From NCBI RefSeq assembly GCF_026262505.1, contig NC_067206.1, positions 868,001-932,000 on the forward strand: a DNA stretch of 64,000 nt, in the 5' to 3' direction. Below the pieces are notes generated by a model. That model made no database searches and was not told the DNA's origin. It saw nothing but the letters and a program-made list of their open reading frames with translations. This document shows positions 20,071 to 31,123 of this stretch, piece by piece. Position 1 is the stretch's first letter, and each line of letters begins with the position of its first letter. A program made the position numbers and the translations under genes. This DNA comes from Trichomonas vaginalis G3 (lineage: Eukaryota; Parabasalia; Trichomonadida; Trichomonadidae).

Positions 20071-20462
20071 TATTATAAAATCTCTCATTTTGGACTTTCT
20101 CCATCCAATCACATCAATATTTTCAGTTGTACTATCATAAACATGAGCACATAACTTAATGCTACCATATAAACACACTAGAAACACATTTTATTCATCT
20201 TTCTATCTCCAAAATTGTTTTGATGCATATGAGTGAAGTAAATCTCATAAGCAATATTATATCTACACCTCCATCAATATATTATTCCATAGATATAGAT
20301 ATTAAAAACGAAAAATATTTTGATAAATTATTTAAATTAAGACTTACACTATGCAAATATGTCTTGAATTTATATTAGATTTTGTAGACTAGACTATAAT
20401 AATATCAACAAATAAATTTATTAAACAAAATTTTAAAAAACAAACATTATTATTCAATAATA
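20071..20462. other. intergenic, no gene seen
   Basis: Tandem-oriented spacer upstream of the kelch-like gene and downstream of the LRR gene. AT-rich with many short A/T runs. Nothing else recognised. Confidence 0.4.
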
Positions 20463-21908
20463 TTACTCTTCTTGGACAAGTCCAAGAGCTACAGCAAGAA
20501 CATTAGCGAAATGCTGTTGTCCAGATTCTCTTTCCAAATTAGTTACTTCAACGCCATTAATAACGTTGATAGAAGGCATTATATAGGCAACAAAAGGTCT
20601 AAACAGTTTCATTTTCGCAGCCAAGTTACCATCAATACTAAGGATTGTAACTGTATCAAAGAATCTAAGGAATAAAAGGTCCTTGAACGTATTTAGCATA
20701 TTGTGGTTGAGCGTTAGCATAACAGGCTGCTGCTTGGCAAGCTCTACAATGTTGTTCAAATTGGCAGAACCGTGTTGAAGTGGAGTATAAATTAAGGTTA
20801 TTCCTCGGAACGGTTTATTTGAATATTCATTTGAAGATAGAGGTCCGTAAACAGTTAGTATTCTATTTTTATCTATGTTTGCGTATGTTTTGATGGTTCG
20901 TGACTGATATTCGACAGTTCTGTATCTTTGATTTTTTTCTCTTGATCTTGCAAGCCAAATAGACACGATATCCTGTGGAGTTTCTTCTTGTTGTACTGTT
21001 GTGGATTTAACATGCTTGAATTGGGTACGAATTTCTGAAATTAATGCGTATGGAACAAATTGTTGTTGTTTATTGGCTCTAGCAACACGATCGTTGTGAA
21101 TTGCCTTCTCTCCTTCAGTTAAAACACGTTTGTTTATAGAAACAATTGTTTTAACAACAGAAACAACGTAAGATTCCCAAAATTGTTCAAGATTGTTTCC
21201 GCTTGCAGAAAAATGCTGTAGTTTTGGTATTTTTTCGACAAATTGTACAGAATCAAAATGATTATTAGAAACATCTAGTCTGGAAAGGTTATCAGCTTCA
21301 TAAACATTTAATTCTGTCAATTCGTTATTTTGAAGAGAAATTTCGACAAGAGATTTGGAAGAAATAGTGAATTCTCTAAGCTGGTTGAAAGATAAGTTTA
21401 AAGTAACAAGATTTGGACAAATTTCTGTGTTAAATTCTGTAAGTTTGTTTTGACTGAGATTTAATATCTGCAAATTAGATAATATGCAAGTTGAAGCAAG
21501 TTCTGTTATTGCATTTGATGCTAATATCAAAGCTTTAAGATTTATTGGTGGATCAATTTGAGCAACTTCCATAATATTATATGACGCATCAATAATTTCA
21601 AGTGTAGGATGCTGTTCGATTGGAACTAAATTCTTGATTGAATTCTTTGAAATAAATAATGCTTTAACTCCAGTGGGAATGATTGGTATTATATTTAATC
21701 CTTTTCCAACTAACTGTATTACTTTAGGAATGGTCTTGTCTGGTATGTGAATACTTGGTACGCCTGCATCTGCATAAATCATACAATTTGTAGGGTTTTG
21801 GATAGCGCTGACTATAGAATTCTCTTGCCCTGATATATCATCCATAAGAAACGGATTATCTTCTATAGCATATTTCTGGCCAAAAGGGGAGGGTTTAAAA
21901 GGTTTCAT
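20463..21908 (-). CDS. leucine-rich repeat protein (481 aa)
   Basis: Residues about 60-250 consist of some nine LRRs of 20-23 residues with the LxxLxLxxNxL pattern (LQILNLSQNKLTEF, LVTLNLSFNQLREF, LVEISLQNNELTEL, LSRLDVSNNHFDSV). They are followed by a cap-like segment with a Tyr and buried helices (SYVVSVVKTIVSINKRVLTEGEKAI), similar to the LRRcap of SDS22/dynein-light-chain-1-type proteins. The C-terminal half (about 270-481) is an unassigned mixed domain with TLIYTPLQHG and MLTLNHNMLN. LRRs serve protein binding, and the short SDS22-like repeats suggest a cytosolic scaffold, not a BspA-type surface protein. There is no signal peptide. Confidence 0.75.
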   Translation of the reverse strand: MKPFKPSPFGQKYAIEDNPFLMDDISGQENSIVSAIQNPTNCMIYADAGVPSIHIPDKTIPKVIQLVGKGLNIIPIIPTGVKALFISKNSIKNLVPIEQHPTLEIIDASYNIMEVAQIDPPINLKALILASNAITELASTCILSNLQILNLSQNKLTEFNTEICPNLVTLNLSFNQLREFTISSKSLVEISLQNNELTELNVYEADNLSRLDVSNNHFDSVQFVEKIPKLQHFSASGNNLEQFWESYVVSVVKTIVSINKRVLTEGEKAIHNDRVARANKQQQFVPYALISEIRTQFKHVKSTTVQQEETPQDIVSIWLARSREKNQRYRTVEYQSRTIKTYANIDKNRILTVYGPLSSNEYSNKPFRGITLIYTPLQHGSANLNNIVELAKQQPVMLTLNHNMLNTFKDLLFLRFFDTVTILSIDGNLAAKMKLFRPFVAYIMPSINVINGVEVTNLERESGQQHFANVLAVALGLVQEE

Positions 21909-22639
21909 TATTTTATTAAAAATATTTTTTCTTTACGTATAAAAATTTTAATTTGATGGGCCCTCAGTACATGTGAATTTTAATTCCTTCAATTTTTTCT
22001 TTCAAGTTGAAATAACGTATTTTGAAAATTGCTTTTTTTACTGCTTTGATTAGGCACATATTATTATAAGTATATTATCACATTTTTCAATCAAGGAAAA
22101 ATCATTCAGGGTTCAGACCGACCACCTATCTCCTCTCAAAATTTTCAACTTTGGAAGGTCATATCTTGGCGAATACGAGGTTTTCAATCCGAATTACCGG
22201 TACATTATCTCTCCTTATAATATATAGTATTTAAAAATGCCTCAAAGCGAAGTCTTTATCGATGAATAAAAAAATCAAATAAGGAATTATGAACTCATTT
22301 TCATGGTTATGGCTCCAAAAAATACAATATCTAAATTTAGAATGACTGATTTGAGATAACGAATTTGATGGAATATCCATTCATTAATGATTATCCATAA
22401 ACCTAATTTTTTTGCCAAATTCTATTCAACAATGAATATGTTACAAAAATGCATGAACATATTATAATGAAAATTTATCTCAGAAATATTTTTGAATTCA
22501 ATATTTAATTTCTTATTATTAATGATGAATTTTATTCGATAATGAAAAATTTTAGTAGGAAACTTTTTTCTTCAATTTTTTTGAATAGAAAAATTTTTCA
22601 TTAAATTCAATATTTTATTATATCAAATACACTTCGTTG
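21909..22639. other. intergenic region with a less AT-rich block
   Basis: Spacer between divergent genes. Bases about 22110-22215 are clearly richer in G and C than their surroundings (GGTTCAGACCGACCACC, TTGGCGAATACGAGG, CCGAATTACCGGTAC) and do not form a coding frame or a tRNA that I can fold. They may be the remnant of a dispersed repeat. The rest is AT-rich with repeated ATGAATAT/AATTTTTCATT words. Confidence 0.4.
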
Positions 22640-23098
22640 ATGCTTAGGAGAGGTAAATTTACAAAAGAGGAAGATCAAGCAATCATTGACCATGCTGCTA
22701 AGAACAAAGGTGGCAATTGGCCAGAACTTGCAAAAATTCTGCACCGAAATCAAAATTCGTTGAGTGAACGATGGAGAAATTACTTGAAACCAGGTCTAAA
22801 CAAAAACGCTTGGAATGAGGAGGAAGATAAATTGCTAATTAATCTTTACAGACAATATGGGCCAAAGTGGAGCCGAATTGCCAAGTTCTTCTCAGGAAGA
22901 ACAAACGTTAACTGCAAGAACAGATGGGCAGTAATTGGAAAACACCCTCCTTCAATAGCTACAGAATCAAATGAGAATCAACCTTTGAAACAAAATGATG
23001 GTATTGCTGAAATTGGACAAGATAAAGAATTCGCTTCTATATTTGATGGAATAATTGAGGATGATTTTCTATTGGCAATGAGTTTTGATTCTCATTAG
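22640..23098 (+). CDS. small R2R3 Myb protein (152 aa)
   Basis: ATG 22640 (MLRRGKFTKEED). Almost entirely two Myb repeats: residues about 4-51 (FTKEEDQAIIDHA...NWPELAKILHRNQNSLSERWRNYL) and 57-103 (AWNEEEDKLLINLY...KWSRIAKFFSGRTNVNCKNRWAVI). The missing first Trp of repeat 1 is a Phe, as in several trichomonad Mybs. A short acidic C-tail (FDGIIEDDFLLAMSFD) follows. The size and layout match the trichomonad Myb1-3 family of iron-responsive regulators. It stands just left of the Polinton. Confidence 0.88.
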   Translation: MLRRGKFTKEEDQAIIDHAAKNKGGNWPELAKILHRNQNSLSERWRNYLKPGLNKNAWNEEEDKLLINLYRQYGPKWSRIAKFFSGRTNVNCKNRWAVIGKHPPSIATESNENQPLKQNDGIAEIGQDKEFASIFDGIIEDDFLLAMSFDSH

Positions 23099-23664
23099 TA
23101 ATTTCAATTTTCAAACATTCCAGATAGTGTTTTCATTGATTTCTGCAAAAAAGGGTGAATTTATCATATTAGATTAGATTATTTTGAAGAACAAATTGCA
23201 ATCGAAAATATATTAATAAGATGATTATATTGACTTCAGAACCCATACAACGATTTGCATTTTTTATGAGCATTTAGCCATATGATATCTTTATGTTGAA
23301 TCCTATCATTTTGGTGCTAGAATAATTACAACATATATCGGCATCTTGTTTAAACATTTCATTAGACTAAAGCTCATGATTTTATTAACTTATTTTTCCT
23401 ACACAGCTTTGCACTAGATCAAGAGTAGTATTTATAATATAATTAATTCTACTTGTGTTATATGAAAATGATATTCTATTCTGTCTATTATGGCACACCC
23501 ATGGTTGAACCTATATTAACATTTTATAGGATAAAATACATTCAAGTAATCAAATAGCATCAAATATTGGAGATTGTAATTAATACATGAATAAATGTGA
23601 AAACCATACTCTGTGATTTCATTTTTGCAATGCTATCTTATTTCACTGTATCTATATATTTAAT
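23099..23664. other. host flank left of the Polinton
   Basis: AT-rich sequence with no gene recognised. Its last six bases (23659-23664, TTTAAT) are one copy of the Polinton target-site duplication. Confidence 0.6.
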
Positions 23665-23825
23665 AGTAGTATATGTGTATGGGTTGTGTGACTTTTTTTG
23701 TAAACGTAAGAATTCATACAATATTGAACGATTTTGTATCATTTTTTCTAACATATGAAGTAAAAAATGTATGATTCTTACAGTTTTTATTCTTACGTTT
23801 TTGAATAAATCAAGATTTTAAAATT
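23665..23825 (+). repeat. Polinton left terminal inverted repeat
   Basis: 161 bp, beginning AGTAGTATATGTGTATGGG. It appears to match the right repeat base for base in reverse complement. Contains internal CTTACG words. Confidence 0.95.
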
Positions 23826-23986
23826 GACTTCTTACGTAAAATTAAAACTAAGTTATGTTTATTTTTTTATTTTTTTTATTTAATGATAAATGAGTATAAC
23901 AACTAATTCATTGAAATCTTTAAAGTTCACTAATTCAGAATTAGAAAATATTTTAGAAAATTTGGAGACGGTTTTATCCAACATAT

Positions 23987-25009
23987 ATGCAGAATGTGAA
24001 AGAGTTTTCCAGATTGTTGAATGAATTTAAATATAACGGACCAATTACTAAAAAGGCTATAATGAGATTTTATATCCCAAAAAAGTTGAAAAACAGGAAA
24101 AATATTCCTCTTTATGGTCCAGAGAGCCTTGAAACACCTCCTGAATATTTTGAAGAAAAAATTAAACAAGATGAATATTATAACGATGAGATTGAGAAAT
24201 TGGAAAAAATAAGAGATGAAATAGATGAAAAAATTAAGGAATTAAGAGAAGTTGAAAATGAAGTAGAGGGTTTAATGAATATCCCAGCTTCAGAATCAGC
24301 AGTTCAGAAATCTCATGAAGAAAGATATAAAAATTACTTTTTGGAATTACTTAAAAATTTATTAGATGGCGAAATAGATGAAACACTTTCAGAAGAAGGC
24401 ACAAAATTTATTCATAAACATAAGTTACAATTTATTGACGATGGAGATTATTCATGTATATTACTTTCACCTCCTCTTGATTCTGAAAAATTCAAAAAAG
24501 CACTGAAAAATGTAACATATGCAACTAATACGATTAAGAAAGAAGACCATGATATTTACACAAATTATTATTTAAATAAATGTACAGGTGTTGATAAAGT
24601 TTTTGATTTGTTAGATAAAATATCAAAAGAAACAATTGGAACCTATAAAATTTTATGTGATTGTGGTTTCATTATTGAAGATACCAATAATGTTTCATAT
24701 GAAAGAACAGCACCGAAGGAAGACGAAGTTGAAAGGTCTATACCATTCGTTATTAAGAATATAAAAGATATGAAAACGTATAAGCATTATATTTATTCAT
24801 TTATTTCAGAAAAAATGGAAGCAACCCATAAAACATCATCTCATCATTTTATAGCTATTCATACATTCCTTTTCAAAGTTGTGAAATTAAATAAGACAGG
24901 AATTAGATTTAATGTATCAGGGTACACATTCTTGAGTAAATTAAAATGTATTCGTCACGTCGCAGATGATAAAAATTTATGTGTTCTTAATTCATTTTAT
25001 GGACTTTAG
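23987..25009 (+). CDS. Polinton gene of unknown function, left end
   Basis: First rightward gene of the element. The product of this open frame is helical, with a charged coiled-coil section (IEKLEKIRDEIDEKIKELREVENEVEG), followed by a mixed domain with a CDCGF motif and a C-terminal HHFIAIHTFLFK...RFNVSGYTFL. I do not recognise it. By position, between the terminal repeat and the polymerase, it might be a terminal-protein or replication accessory candidate; this is only inference. The gene appears to be incomplete at its 5' side. Confidence 0.45.
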   Translation: MQNVKEFSRLLNEFKYNGPITKKAIMRFYIPKKLKNRKNIPLYGPESLETPPEYFEEKIKQDEYYNDEIEKLEKIRDEIDEKIKELREVENEVEGLMNIPASESAVQKSHEERYKNYFLELLKNLLDGEIDETLSEEGTKFIHKHKLQFIDDGDYSCILLSPPLDSEKFKKALKNVTYATNTIKKEDHDIYTNYYLNKCTGVDKVFDLLDKISKETIGTYKILCDCGFIIEDTNNVSYERTAPKEDEVERSIPFVIKNIKDMKTYKHYIYSFISEKMEATHKTSSHHFIAIHTFLFKVVKLNKTGIRFNVSGYTFLSKLKCIRHVADDKNLCVLNSFYGL

Positions 25010-25084
25010 CCCTGGACTCTCTGAGTCTCGGACTTTAAAAAAAATAAACTTTATTTTTATTTTTTAATTTTTATTCTTACATAA

Positions 25085-28000
25085 ATGAACAAAAATGGAA
25101 CAGCTAAAATGAATGATAATCAAATAAGAGCCGAAGGTAGAAGGTTATTTAAACGCTTCTATAACATTCCTGATGGTGTTAATCCTAAAACTCGTAGAAG
25201 TTATTTAAATGAAGCCATAGATGTATATGAAGGATTTGACATTTCATCAGAAAGTGAGAGGTTAGCAAGAATGTTAAATGTTAATATTGATTTCTATTAT
25301 TGTGATCCTCAACCAGAAGACGTAGACATTAACAAGGTAGACTTTCCATTAGTGGATTCAATAATGATAGATCCAGAATTTGAAACAATAAATATTTTAT
25401 TAACACAGAGTCCATGTGGAAAACTTCACGCTGACAGAATAACAGACGTTGAAGCACTCACCGGCTATAGAGTTTGTCCATATTGTAAAGAAGAAGTTTA
25501 TTCTATCCGTGATGATCCAGAAAGGAAAAACCAAAGAAGATTTTTAAAACATTGTGAGAAATGTAAAGAAAATAATGGAAGATTAATTCAAGACGTTCAA
25601 TTGCAAAACACACAACAACCATATGCACCACATATTACGAAACAGAAGATATATCAATGGCTATTAGCACATAATTTGCAGGAATATTATAAACCAACAA
25701 GATATTATATTACTTTTGACTTCGAAACATTAGAGACTAAAGAAGAATTACAACTTTCTGAGTGTGCAACTTTAAACGCTTACTTAAAACCATTCATGGT
25801 ATCATCAACGGTTAAATTAAACGATAAAACATATACGAGGAATTTTTGCTTAACTTCGAGTGATTCTTTTATTTCTGATTGGATTGAGTTTTTATTTTCA
25901 ACCTGTTCATTAGTTGCTAAATCAAATATTGAACAATATGAAGAATTAATGAAGTCGCAAACGGACCAAACGGCGGGGACTTTGTCTACATTAAATGAAA
26001 AACAGAAGGAAGCATTTAAAGAGCTTTTAGATGAAGAATTTAATAAAGTGAATATCATTGGTTTTAATTCGGGAAAGTTTGATTTAAATTTAATTCTTCG
26101 TGATTTAAACACTGCAAAATGGAAGATAAAATCAATGCTGGGTTCTTCTTCTCAATTTAAGCAAATCATTGTAAAGAAAACAAACGTTCCATATGAATTG
26201 AGATTTATTGACATCAGAAATTATATAGCGGGTGGGACATTAGACCAATTCACTCAAGATTTCGGAAATAATAAAACACGTGTTAAATCCTTTTTCCCTT
26301 ATCAATTCATCACGTGGGAAAATTACGAAGAAGAATTATATAAAGTGGAACCATTCACGAAAGATTCATTTTATTCAGCATTAACTCAAGAAACTATATC
26401 AGATAGTGATTATCAAATATATCTCAATGATGCTAAAAACTTTAAGAATAGATTAGAATATTTTATTCATTATTGCAATAAAGATGTTGAAATTATGATT
26501 GACCCAATTGATAAAATTATTGAAGAAACATTTGTTTATAAAATTGATATGCTTCATAATCTTTCTTTATCATCGAATGCTTCAATGATTCGTTACGCTT
26601 TAGCATATAAAGACTTTAATCCTAATGAAAAATATCCTGAGGAAGAGATAGAATCAAGTTTTGAATTAACGAAAAAGTATTGGAAATATAAAATTGAATC
26701 ATATAAGGAAACAAGATAAAAAGCAGAAAGGGATACTAAAAATAATGTTTCAATGGATGATTTTCAATACTATCACGATTTAATCCTTTCATCTAAATGC
26801 AAAATGTGTGGTAAACGTTTACATATGCAAATAAACCAACATTGGATAGAATCGATAATGAAAAACCACATACCAAAGAAAATTGTCAGTTAATGTGTTG
26901 TTATTGCAATGTCGTAAAATCAAATAAAGATGAAGATGTTCAACGTTTAAGAATCAATTTAAGAAATTACGCATTAAAAAATAATTTACCAATGACTTTA
27001 GATTCAGTTGAAGCTTATCACATTCTCCGTAATGGAATTACTGGTGGTCTATCAAATGTTCAACATAGAGTAAATCTTAAAGGAATCACGCACATTAATA
27101 AACTTTCATATAATCCAGAAACTAAAACTGTATCAAATGAGGACACCACCAACATTATGACTCATTTCGTTGGTGTTGATTTTAATTCATTATATCCTTC
27201 ATCATTTTCATCTAATCCTCATGATTTCATTCAATATACTGACCATAAAATGTATATGCCGGGAAGATTGAATGGTGTTATCATTTGTGATACAGCAACA
27301 AAGAAAGCAAAAGCACTGGGAATAATTAAGAAGAAAAATACTTTATTCGTGGCTGAAGTAAAGGGTCACATTGATGAAAAATACATTAATGATTACATAA
27401 ACTTTTTACCGATAATAAGAAACTTAGATATTATCACAGATGAAAAAACAATTGGCAGTTTTATGTATAATTCCATGAAATCAAACAATCTACCAGTTGA
27501 CCAGAAACAGAGAAAATTAACTCAGTTAGCATCAACACACAACCAATATCAACCATTTTCTTCTTATTATCTTTGGTATCTAATAGACAGATTTCATTTT
27601 ATCATTGATGATATTCAATCAATTTTAACATTTACTAAAAACACTTGTTTTAATGAATTTGCGAACAAATTTATGAACGAAAGACAAAAGGCTGAATTAG
27701 AAGGAAATAAAGGAAAAAGTTTATTTTGCAAGATTTCACTTAATGGATCATATGGTTACGATGCAATGAATACACAAAATTACGCAAAGACTAAAATAAT
27801 GAATGCACAGAAGTCACGCGTTGCATGTATGTCAAATAAGTTTAAAAACATAAGAGAAATAGGTGAGGATACATATCAAGTGATGCTTAAAGATAGATTT
27901 TATAGATGTGAAACATGTTTACAAGAGGCATTCTTCACTTTAGATAATGCTAAATACTGGTATTTGGTTTTCATTTATGATTTTATGTATAAATGCATGG

Positions 28001-28555
28001 ATGTTAATCGTTTTCATTTCATTGAAGGTGATACTGATTCATCTTATTGGGCAATCGCTGGCGACCAAATCTTCCTAACACTCAAGCATTTCAAGCAATT
28101 GTTACGATAAACAATTTTATGATAAAAACATTTTCAAATTCGCACCATTTGATTTCTTCTGTTTTGATGAGAAATTTAAACCTAAATTAAAGAATAAAGC
28201 TGAAGAAAAAGCACATGAGAAGAAGTTATTGGGTTTAGCAATTGAGAAACAAGGTGATAACATGGTTGCTTTATGTCCTAAGTGTTATACATCATTCAAT
28301 GGTTCAATTGATGGAAGTGATTTTAAAAAGATTGCACAAAAAATGAAAGGTGTTAGTTTAAGACAAAATAAACAATTAACACCTAAAAATTATTTGGATA
28401 TAATAAATGATAAATTGATATTTGATGGTCAGAATATTAATTTACAACTTAAAAATGGGTCAATGACTCGCTTAACAATTGGTAAGACTGCATTAACAGG
28501 AGCACACACTAAGGCTGTATGTTGTGAAAATGGATGTTGTATGCCATTTATTTAA
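25085..28555 (+). CDS. Polinton protein-primed-type B-family DNA polymerase (broken)
   Basis: A rightward polymerase gene in pieces (about two breaks). Proofreading-exonuclease motifs lie on the left (FDFETLE near 25,715; NSGKFDLNLIL near 26,065; YCNKDVEIM near 26,475). A Cys-rich HNH/endonuclease-VII-like stretch (DRIDNEKPHTKENCQLMCCYCN) is near 26,845, polymerase motif A (DFNSLYPS) near 27,178, and motif C (GDTDSSYW) near 28,028. The order, and a zinc-type insert before the palm, fit the polymerases of Polintons, which are thought to be primed by a terminal protein. An N-terminal CPYCKEEVY...HCEKC zinc-finger-like pattern lies near 25,475. It starts in TAAATG after a T-rich tract, like other genes of the element. 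Confidence 0.88.
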
Positions 28556-28619
28556 TGAAATGCCACAGAAGAGACAAAGAGGTGGGCACCCTTAAAACAT
28601 TGATTTTATTTTTATATAA

Positions 28620-29150
28620 ATGGATAACACAGATTTAAAAAATTTAATTGCTGATTTAGTACTTAATCAAAAATTTCTTAGTTATTATGAATTAAAATCA
28701 TATCTCCAAAAACATAATAACAATATAACGGGTGATGATATGGAATATTATTATCCATATTATAAAAATGAAATTTTGAAATATCATAATAAAATAATTT
28801 CTGAAATTAAAGACAAAATTAAAAATAATGAATATTCAAAGGGAAAAACTAAATCACAACTTAAACAGTTGAAAGATTTCAAAAATAAAGTATTAACAGA
28901 AGAAGATATTGATGAATTATATAAATTATATAATCCTGAGCCACAAAAACCAAAGCCAAAGGAACAAAAACAAAAGGAACAAAACACCCATGTCCTTCAG
29001 ACCATAAATGATGCACAAGCTTTAATTTATGATTCATTAGTTAAACCATATTCAGCCCGACTTTTAAATGAAGATCAACTTTTGGAATTCATCCTTCAAC
29101 ATAAACTCGAAGCGGAAAGTATATCAAACCTTTATATACAGCATATTTAA
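28620..29150 (+). CDS. Polinton small gene, unknown (Lys/Pro linker)
   Basis: 176 residues, starting TATATAAATGG. Two helical segments are joined by a stretch rich in Pro, Lys and Gln (EPQKPKPKEQKQKEQ) near the middle. Lies directly before the integrase gene. No enzyme motif is visible. The two genes may form one unit in related elements; I cannot tell from here. Confidence 0.45.
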   Translation: MDNTDLKNLIADLVLNQKFLSYYELKSYLQKHNNNITGDDMEYYYPYYKNEILKYHNKIISEIKDKIKNNEYSKGKTKSQLKQLKDFKNKVLTEEDIDELYKLYNPEPQKPKPKEQKQKEQNTHVLQTINDAQALIYDSLVKPYSARLLNEDQLLEFILQHKLEAESISNLYIQHI

Positions 29151-29190
29151 AACAAATGAATAGAATACATCCAGAATTAATGAAGGGGGA

Positions 29191-30141
29191 ATGAAATCCA
29201 AAATCAAAGCAGATAAAATTAAACCACTTGCAACCCCAAAACCTCCAACAGTAGTACCTCCTCCTTCAGTTAATCCTTCATCATTCACTTTATTATATCC
29301 ATTTCAAACATTTAAGAAGCAAAAAGATTTTAAAAAGGATTTCAAGATATTAAATAAACCAATTGACCCAAAAATTCAACCGTTAAAGGAAAAATTTAGT
29401 CGCCCTTCATTTGCACCATATCCATATTCATACGAAATCGATCATTTAGAATATTCAAAAGGAAACGTTACTTATTTATTTGCCATTAACATTAACACTA
29501 GATATTTATATTGCATTCCAGTGAAAGGGAAAACAGAACAGGAAACAAGAAGAGCTATTCAATACTTACTAGATCATGAAAGAGTAGATAATATCAGGGG
29601 TGATGGTGATAAAGGATTTCAGGCAGCTATGACTCATTATTTTCCACAAATTAATTTTTACTTCTCATCCTCTCCATATACGTTTCATAATAAAATAGTT
29701 GATGCAGTAATGAGAACTCTTAGAGATGCGTTAGGGGTTAACGGTCAGATATACTGGGATGGAAATCATGACTCCATCATACAGCAGTTAGTATATTATT
29801 ACAATAATACATGGCATAGAACTATAAACATGAAACCAGTGGAAATGAAAAATGATATTTCAAAAGAATGGGAATATATTAGAAAGCAAATGGAAAGGTT
29901 GAATGATGTTAAACGTGAACAAATTAATTCGGGGCTCATGAATTTTAAACAAGGGGATAAAGTTTTGATTCATCTCGATTATGGAAAAACTGATAAATCA
30001 ATGACAAAAAGAAGACGAAGATTTGACACAATAGCTGAATTTGTTAGATATATTAACGGTAATGTATTAGTTGAAGTTGACAATAAATTAATAGAAATTC
30101 CGATTTATTTTATTACTCCATTATATTTAAATAATATTTAA
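29191..30141 (+). CDS. Polinton retroviral-type integrase
   Basis: The RNase-H-type core lies at about 29,440-29,860: YEIDHLEY, then a beta hairpin (VTYLFAININTRYLYCIPVKGKTEQET), RGDGDKGFQAA and a helix VMRTLRDALG, followed by YYNNTWHRTINMKPVEM, the 'YN...H...t..P' signature of retroviral and Polinton integrases. A C-terminal SH3/chromo-like segment (FKQGDKVLIHLDYGK...RRRFDTIAEFVRYINGNVLVEV) follows. The integrase would cut host DNA with the 6-bp stagger seen as the target duplication. Its N-terminal 70 residues are Pro-rich. Confidence 0.9.
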   Translation: MKSKIKADKIKPLATPKPPTVVPPPSVNPSSFTLLYPFQTFKKQKDFKKDFKILNKPIDPKIQPLKEKFSRPSFAPYPYSYEIDHLEYSKGNVTYLFAININTRYLYCIPVKGKTEQETRRAIQYLLDHERVDNIRGDGDKGFQAAMTHYFPQINFYFSSSPYTFHNKIVDAVMRTLRDALGVNGQIYWDGNHDSIIQQLVYYYNNTWHRTINMKPVEMKNDISKEWEYIRKQMERLNDVKREQINSGLMNFKQGDKVLIHLDYGKTDKSMTKRRRRFDTIAEFVRYINGNVLVEVDNKLIEIPIYFITPLYLNNI

Positions 30142-30160
30142 TTTTTTTATTTCGTAAGAA

Positions 30161-30424
30161 ATGAGTGACAACGAAGCAGCCAAGAGTCCAGACGATGAAT
30201 ATAAAAAGAAACTAAACAGAATTAAATCAAAAATATGCTATTACAAAAAGAAGCCACAATGTGATGGAACTGAAAACGATGAAGAAATAATCGAAAAATT
30301 AGAAACTTACCGTTCAATCCTTAAACTGAGTGAAGCAAAAATAAAAGAATTTAATAGAATAAATAAATTGATTGGAAGAGATGAATTTAATAAAGATGAA
30401 TTTTTAAACTCAATCAAAATTTAA
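30161..30424 (+). CDS. Polinton small gene, unknown, 87 aa
   Basis: Starts in a GTAAGAAATG context after a T-rich tract. The product is charged and helical (EYKKKLNRIKSKICYYKKK; ETYRSILKLSEAKIKEF), probably a helical hairpin. Its stop overlaps by four bases the end of a convergent small gene. No family recognised. Confidence 0.45.
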   Translation: MSDNEAAKSPDDEYKKKLNRIKSKICYYKKKPQCDGTENDEEIIEKLETYRSILKLSEAKIKEFNRINKLIGRDEFNKDEFLNSIKI

Positions 30425-30585
30425 TTTTTATTCCTCTTTGACAACATCTCTCTTTCCATCATTACTGCATAACCGCATTTTCTCAATTTTAGTGGTTTGT
30501 TATTTTTAACATGTTCTTGCATCATTTTTATCATTTCCTCCCTTGTTATGATTCGTGGTAAATTTTGAGCTTGTGGGGTATCCAT
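30421..30585 (-). CDS. Polinton tiny gene, 54 aa, unknown
   Basis: Minus-strand frame starting TAAATGGATACCCC, after the ATTTTTATCA tract typical of the element's starts. The product is basic, Met- and Lys-rich and helical (REEMIKMMQEHVKNNK; MMEREMLSKRNKN). It is convergent with the preceding 87-residue gene, overlapping its stop. The start context and lack of stops argue that it is a real gene, but it is short. Confidence 0.4.
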   Translation of the reverse strand: MDTPQAQNLPRIITREEMIKMMQEHVKNNKPLKLRKCGYAVMMEREMLSKRNKN

Positions 30586-30627
30586 TTATGATAAAAATAA
30601 AAATTTAAATTATGCCGTTCTAAAGTT

Positions 30628-31024
30628 TGTGACAACATGACATTTTGACAACAACACAGGAGGAAAGCAGTTATGAATTATTTTTGAAGAACTGAAGGTG
30701 CTACCATGTTACCATGTGCTACCAGGTCATTTAACTTCTCTGAAAAAGTGTGACAACATGACATTTTGACAACAACACAGGAGGAAAGCAGTTATGAATT
30801 ATTTTTGAAGAACTGAAGGTGCTACCATGTTACCATGTGCTACCAGGTCATTTAACTTCTCTGAAAAAGTGTGACAACATGACATTTTGACAACAACACA
30901 GGAGGAAAGCAGTTATGAATTATTTTTGAAGAACTGAAGGTGCTACCATGTTACCATGTGCTACCAGGTCATTTAACTTCTCTGAAAAAGTGTGACAACA
31001 TGACATTTTGACAACAACACAGGA
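30628..31024 (+). repeat. 121-bp tandem direct repeats, 3.3 copies
   Basis: Units begin at 30628, 30749, 30870 and 30991 (the last partial) with TGTGACAACATGACATTTTG. Copies look identical. Each holds AACAACACAGGAGGAAAGC and GCTACCATGTTACCATGTGC sub-motifs. A further copy lies at 31868-32006 in the same direction, on the other side of the KilA-N gene. Confidence 0.95.
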
Positions 31025-31064
31025 AATGATTTGTCATGACTTCATCGGAATGAGTGTAAATGAC

Positions 31065-31100
31065 CCAAAAATAAAGTTAGTTTTAAAATTATTTTTATTT
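31065..31100 (+). promoter_or_regulatory. shared upstream module before KilA-N gene
   Basis: CCAAAAATAAAGTTAG followed by TTTTAAAATTATTTTTATTT occurs here and again at 32028-32064 before the primase-like gene, in each case after copies of the 121-bp repeat. Probably a promoter shared by duplication. Confidence 0.55.
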
Positions 31101-31123
31101 TTTATTTGTATGTAAGAACAGAA

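Noticed and set aside
30628-31024. CRISPR-like array
   Set aside because: Units of 121 bp are contiguous with no spacers; this is a plain tandem repeat.
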